A DNA stretch of 35,283 nucleotides from NCBI GenBank assembly GCA_002784145.1, contig PFKE01000123.1, positions 1-35,283 on the forward strand, written 5' to 3'. Shown here one piece after another: positions 32,262 to 35,283 of the stretch. The notes beneath the pieces are model-generated. The model had not been told where the DNA came from, made no database searches, and worked only from the letters and a program-made list of their open reading frames with translations. The position numbers and the translations under genes were made by a program. Position 1 is the first letter of the stretch; the number at the start of each line of letters is the position of its first letter. Source of the stretch: Flavobacteriaceae bacterium CG_4_10_14_3_um_filter_33_47. Lineage in GTDB: Bacteria; Bacteroidota; Bacteroidia; Flavobacteriales; Flavobacteriaceae.

Positions 32262-33578
32262 ATGAGTCACATGATTTTAGCAGCAGGTACATTAGGAACC
32301 ATCATAGCTACGGTAACAGCTTTTTTAATAATTACTATCTTATTAGTAGTGTTATTATTAGTTGTAAAACAAAAACTATCACCATCAGGCCCCGTTAAAA
32401 TTACTATCAATGGTGAAAAGGAAATTGAAGTGGCATCTGGAGGTAGTTTACTTTCTACATTAGGTAACAGTAAAATTTTCTTACCATCGGCTTGTGGTGG
32501 TGGTGGAACATGCCTTCAGTGTGAATGTCATGTATTGTCTGGTGGAGGTGAAGCCTTACCGACTGAAACACCTCATTTTACAAGAAAAGAATTACAACAT
32601 GGAGCGCGTTTGGCATGTCAGGTTAAAGTAAAACAAGACATGAATATCACCATTCCTGAAGAAGTTTTTGGTATTAAAAAGTGGGAAGGAACCGTTGTTA
32701 GAAATTACAATGTAGCCTCATTTATTAAGGAATTTGTCGTAGAAATTCCTGAAGACATGAATTATAAAGCAGGCGGATATATTCAAATTGAAATTCCACC
32801 TTGTGAAATTAAATACTCAGATATTGACATTACCGCACATCCAGAAGAGCATGAAACACCTGATAAGTTTCAAGCTGAATGGGATAAATTTGGACTTTGG
32901 ACCTTGGTAATGAAAAATAATGAAACAGTTGAAAGAGCCTATTCAATGGCTTCTTACCCAGCAGAGGGAAGAGAAATTATGCTAAACGTACGTATAGCAA
33001 CGCCGCCTTGGGATCGTGCTAAAGGCGGCTGGATGGATGTAAATCCTGGGATTGCATCTTCATACATTTTCTCAAGAAAAAAAGGAGATAAAGTAACAAT
33101 TTCTGGACCATATGGCGAATTCTTTATCAATGAATCTGATTCAGAAATGCTTTATGTTGGCGGTGGAGCTGGTATGGCACCAATGCGTTCTCATTTATAT
33201 CATTTGTTTAAAACTTTAAAAACAGGAAGAAAAGTAACCTATTGGTATGGTGGTCGTTCTAAACGTGAATTGTTCTATTTAGCCCACTTTAAACAATTAG
33301 AAAAAGATTTTCCAAACTTTAAATTTTATTTAGCCCTTTCTGAACCTATGCCGGAAGACAATTGGAAAGTTAAAGAAAATATTGATGCACCAGGTGATGG
33401 TTTTGTTGGGTTTATTCATAATTGCGTTATTGATAATTATTTAAATCATCATGAAGCACCAGAAGATATAGAATTATATTTCTGCGGACCACCATTAATG
33501 AACCAAGCCGTTCAAAAAATGGGTGAAGATTTTGGTATACCTGATGAAAACATTCGCTTTGATGATTTTGGAGGATAA
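32262..33578 (+). CDS. nqrF: Na+-translocating NADH:quinone reductase subunit F
   Basis: NADH-oxidising entry subunit. 438 aa; an N-terminal membrane helix (residues ~8-34), a ferredoxin-like 2Fe-2S domain with C78, C84, C87 ([16 protein letters not shown]) and C119 (ARLACQV), then the FAD domain with RAYSMASYP and an NADH-binding domain with [29 protein letters not shown] and the terminal [17 protein letters not shown] ... FDDFGG. All redox ligands are intact. Starts directly on the base after the nqrE stop. The operon ends in a GAAA-loop terminator 23 nt downstream. Confidence 0.96.
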   Translation: MSHMILAAGTLGTIIATVTAFLIITILLVVLLLVVKQKLSPSGPVKITINGEKEIEVASGGSLLSTLGNSKIFLPSACGGGGTCLQCECHVLSGGGEALPTETPHFTRKELQHGARLACQVKVKQDMNITIPEEVFGIKKWEGTVVRNYNVASFIKEFVVEIPEDMNYKAGGYIQIEIPPCEIKYSDIDITAHPEEHETPDKFQAEWDKFGLWTLVMKNNETVERAYSMASYPAEGREIMLNVRIATPPWDRAKGGWMDVNPGIASSYIFSRKKGDKVTISGPYGEFFINESDSEMLYVGGGAGMAPMRSHLYHLFKTLKTGRKVTYWYGGRSKRELFYLAHFKQLEKDFPNFKFYLALSEPMPEDNWKVKENIDAPGDGFVGFIHNCVIDNYLNHHEAPEDIELYFCGPPLMNQAVQKMGEDFGIPDENIRFDDFGG

Positions 33579-33601
33579 AAATCCTAAACATTATATTAAA
33601 G

Positions 33602-33630
33602 AAAACCGATATGAAAATATCGGTTTTTTT
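33602..33630 (+). terminator. Terminator after nqrF
   Basis: An 11-bp perfect stem (AAAACCGATAT at 33602-33612, ATATCGGTTTT at 33617-33627) with a stable GAAA tetraloop, followed by Ts to 33630. It also stands between nqrF and the convergent 149-aa gene; the short T-stretch on the minus strand may make it work both ways. Confidence 0.9.
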
Positions 33631-33635
33631 ATGTT

Positions 33636-34085
33636 TTAAACTAACTGAAAGTGAAATTCTTCATTTTTAACCTCAAAAAGCTTGGTGTAATCCATAACAT
33701 TTGGAATGTTATCAAGCTTGCATAAATAGGTTACAACTGCGGTTAGTCCTTCAAATAAAACATCGTTATCTGTTGGGTTTTTAGGTTTTTTGTTTTTATG
33801 ATGAAGAGGTAATTGATAACCACATGCTTTTAAAAATCTTGCTTCAATGTGAAGTAATTCTAAAGGGGAATACCCATTAAATTTTCTACCTAACATTTGG
33901 TGAACGTTTCCGATATAATTTAATTCTAAAGCACCATGTTCATCTGAAAGATGCTTCCAACTATCGGTATTATCTAAAATGTTTCCAACGGCACATTGTT
34001 TGCAACATTCGGGGTGCAATTCATTATTATGAAATGCTGTATAAAGCTTTTTTATAGCAGACTCTAATCTTTGGGAAGTTTTCAT
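33636..34085 (-). CDS. Small Cys/His-containing protein next to nqr
   Basis: 149-aa soluble protein, not functionally assigned. Residues ~23-33 hold HPECCKQCAVG, a cluster of three Cys and one His within ten residues, a possible metal or iron-sulfur site; two more cysteines (KACGYQ, YLCKLD) and HH follow. No signal peptide or membrane helix. Helical content seems high (LELLHIEARFLKACGYQL, LFEGLTAVVTYLCKL). From memory, relatives in Flavobacteriaceae sit near nqrF and are often labelled NqrF themselves; the sequence shares nothing with NqrF, so that label would be a carry-over from the neighbour. It converges with nqrF across the GAAA terminator. Confidence 0.7.
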   Translation of the reverse strand: MKTSQRLESAIKKLYTAFHNNELHPECCKQCAVGNILDNTDSWKHLSDEHGALELNYIGNVHQMLGRKFNGYSPLELLHIEARFLKACGYQLPLHHKNKKPKNPTDNDVLFEGLTAVVTYLCKLDNIPNVMDYTKLFEVKNEEFHFQLV

Positions 34086-34140
34086 CGCTTAAAATTTTAT
34101 TTCTAAGTTATTAAAAACATAGCACTTTTCCAATAAAAAA

Positions 34141-35283
34141 TTAAAAAACCAATCCGATAACAAACTGAAACATAAGAATTAATAACCCTGCAGAAATCAA
34201 ATTAATTACAATACCAAATCGCGCCATTTGGCTCACTTTTATATAACCACTAGCAAATACAATAGCGTTTGGCGGTGTTGCCATTGGTAACATAAAAGCA
34301 CAACTACTGGCTATGGTAACTAGTATTAAAAGGTAAAGAATAGGAATGTTTAACCCCAACGCAATTCCTGCGACAACAGGTGCTAAAACGGCTGTTATGG
34401 CAACGTTGCTCATTAATTCGGTCATAAAAAGCACCACTACAATTAAAAGCGATGCAGTTAGTAAAAAATTAATATTACTTGTTGAAATTTCAGCTGCAAT
34501 CATAGCAACAATACCGCTATCGGACATGCCGTTTGCTAATGCCAAACCACCGCCAAACAAAATTAAAATACCCCATGCCAGTTTTTGGGTATCGTTCTAT
34601 TGTAAAATAAAATCGCCTTTTTTTAAATTAAACGGAATAGCAAAAAGTGCCAAAGCTCCAAAAAGGCTTATCATGGTGTCGGTTAATTCAAGATTTGGAA
34701 TAAGGGAGTTGATAAGCGTTCTGAAAATCCATAAAAAAACAGTAATAGCGAAAATGGTTAAAACCCGTTTTTCTTTGGAAGACATGTTGCCTAGTTTAAG
34801 TAATTCATCATTAATTACATCTTTTGAAGCATTGAAAACCAAGCCTTTATTTGGAAAAATCCATTTAACCATAACCAGGTAAATTACACCAATTAAAATG
34901 ATTGAAAATGGCAAGCCAATAAGCATCCATTTAAAAAAAGAGACTTCAATATGGTATTGATTTTCAAGTAATCCAATTAAAATTGAATTAGGTGGCGTGC
35001 CAATTACCGTGGCAATACCGCCCGCATTTGCCGAAAACGCAACCCCAAGCATCACGCTTATTTCAAAATTGCTGTCGGTTTTAGTAAAACCGTTAGCATC
35101 ATTAACCAATAATTGGATAACGGACATGGCAATGGGAAGCATAAATACTGTACAGGCTGTATTGCTTATCCACATGCTCATAAACCCCGTAGCAATCATA
35201 AACCCAAGAATGACTTTATTGGGTGTTGTGCCTGTTTTTTTAATGATATTTAGGGCAATGCGTTTGTGAAGATTTACTTTTTC
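34141..35283 (-). pseudogene. SLC13/DASS sodium-coupled anion transporter, amber-interrupted, partial
   Basis: Divalent anion:Na+ symporter family (INDY-like; dicarboxylates or sulfate). The 5' end lies beyond the window edge (35283), and about 380 codons are seen. The two Na+-site hairpin motifs are MSMWISNTACTVFMLPIAMS and MTELMSNVAITAVLAPVVAG; also FSANAGGIATVIGTPPNSI and CAFMLPMATPPNAIVFASGY. One TAG (34597-34599 on the plus strand as CTA) interrupts the frame: GDFILQ-stop-NDTQKLAWG then ILILFGGGLALANG. Relatives have Trp there (pattern W-x5-L-P/A-W-G), and TGG to TAG is one base. The rest is open and well preserved. Either a recent nonsense mutation, a sequencing error, or suppression. 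Confidence 0.85.

Overview
The window is AT-rich chromosomal DNA from a member of the Bacteroidota, most likely a marine or aquatic Flavobacteriaceae. Three things support this: gliding/type IX secretion genes (gldJ, porU, porV and a T9SS plug protein), a six-gene Na+-translocating NADH:quinone reductase operon, and promoters of the Bacteroidetes TAnnTTTG type. I cannot name a genus from sequence alone. I saw no tRNA, rRNA, CRISPR array, insertion sequence or phage gene.

Layout. 1-7160: gldJ (minus) is divergent from porU-porV (plus), the usual flavobacterial T9SS block. 7199-10566: cytidine deaminase, then pdhA-pdhC (pyruvate dehydrogenase E1-alpha and E2 without an adjacent E1-beta), closed by a terminator. 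10593-12861: a tightly packed set of M28 peptidase lipoprotein, SDR oxidoreductase and HAD phosphatase. 12941-14308: a membrane hybrid histidine kinase on the opposite strand.

14430-16197 is a decayed patch. It holds a VOC/PhnB-like gene with two frameshifts, the C-terminal part of a GH30-type glycosidase with stops and a frameshift, and the last ~73 codons of a sialate O-acetylesterase-like protein. It looks like the remains of a carbohydrate-degradation locus next to a broken housekeeping gene.

16200-23644 is amino-acid catabolism. A LysR regulator is divergent from hutH-hutU-hutI (histidine to N-formimino-L-glutamate; no hutG here), and pruA (glutamate semialdehyde to glutamate) converges on it across a very strong shared terminator. 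A perfect palindrome in the LysR/hutH gap carries a -7 type box on both strands and is the obvious control point. 23803-27237 holds a TANGO2/NRDE protein overlapping an unrecognised conserved-looking protein with a papain-like H...C pattern, then apaG and a T9SS plug protein on the minus strand.

27394-33578 is nqrABCDEF, with a heptad satellite between nqrD and nqrE and a hydrophilic tail on NqrE. It is followed by a small Cys/His-containing protein and, running off the right edge, an SLC13/DASS sodium-coupled transporter interrupted by an in-frame amber codon at a position where the family normally has Trp.

The most novel-looking items are the hut palindrome, the heptad satellite inside nqr, the 332-aa papain-like-patterned protein coupled to the TANGO2 gene, and the cluster of recently broken genes. 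I see no unambiguous undescribed multi-gene system.
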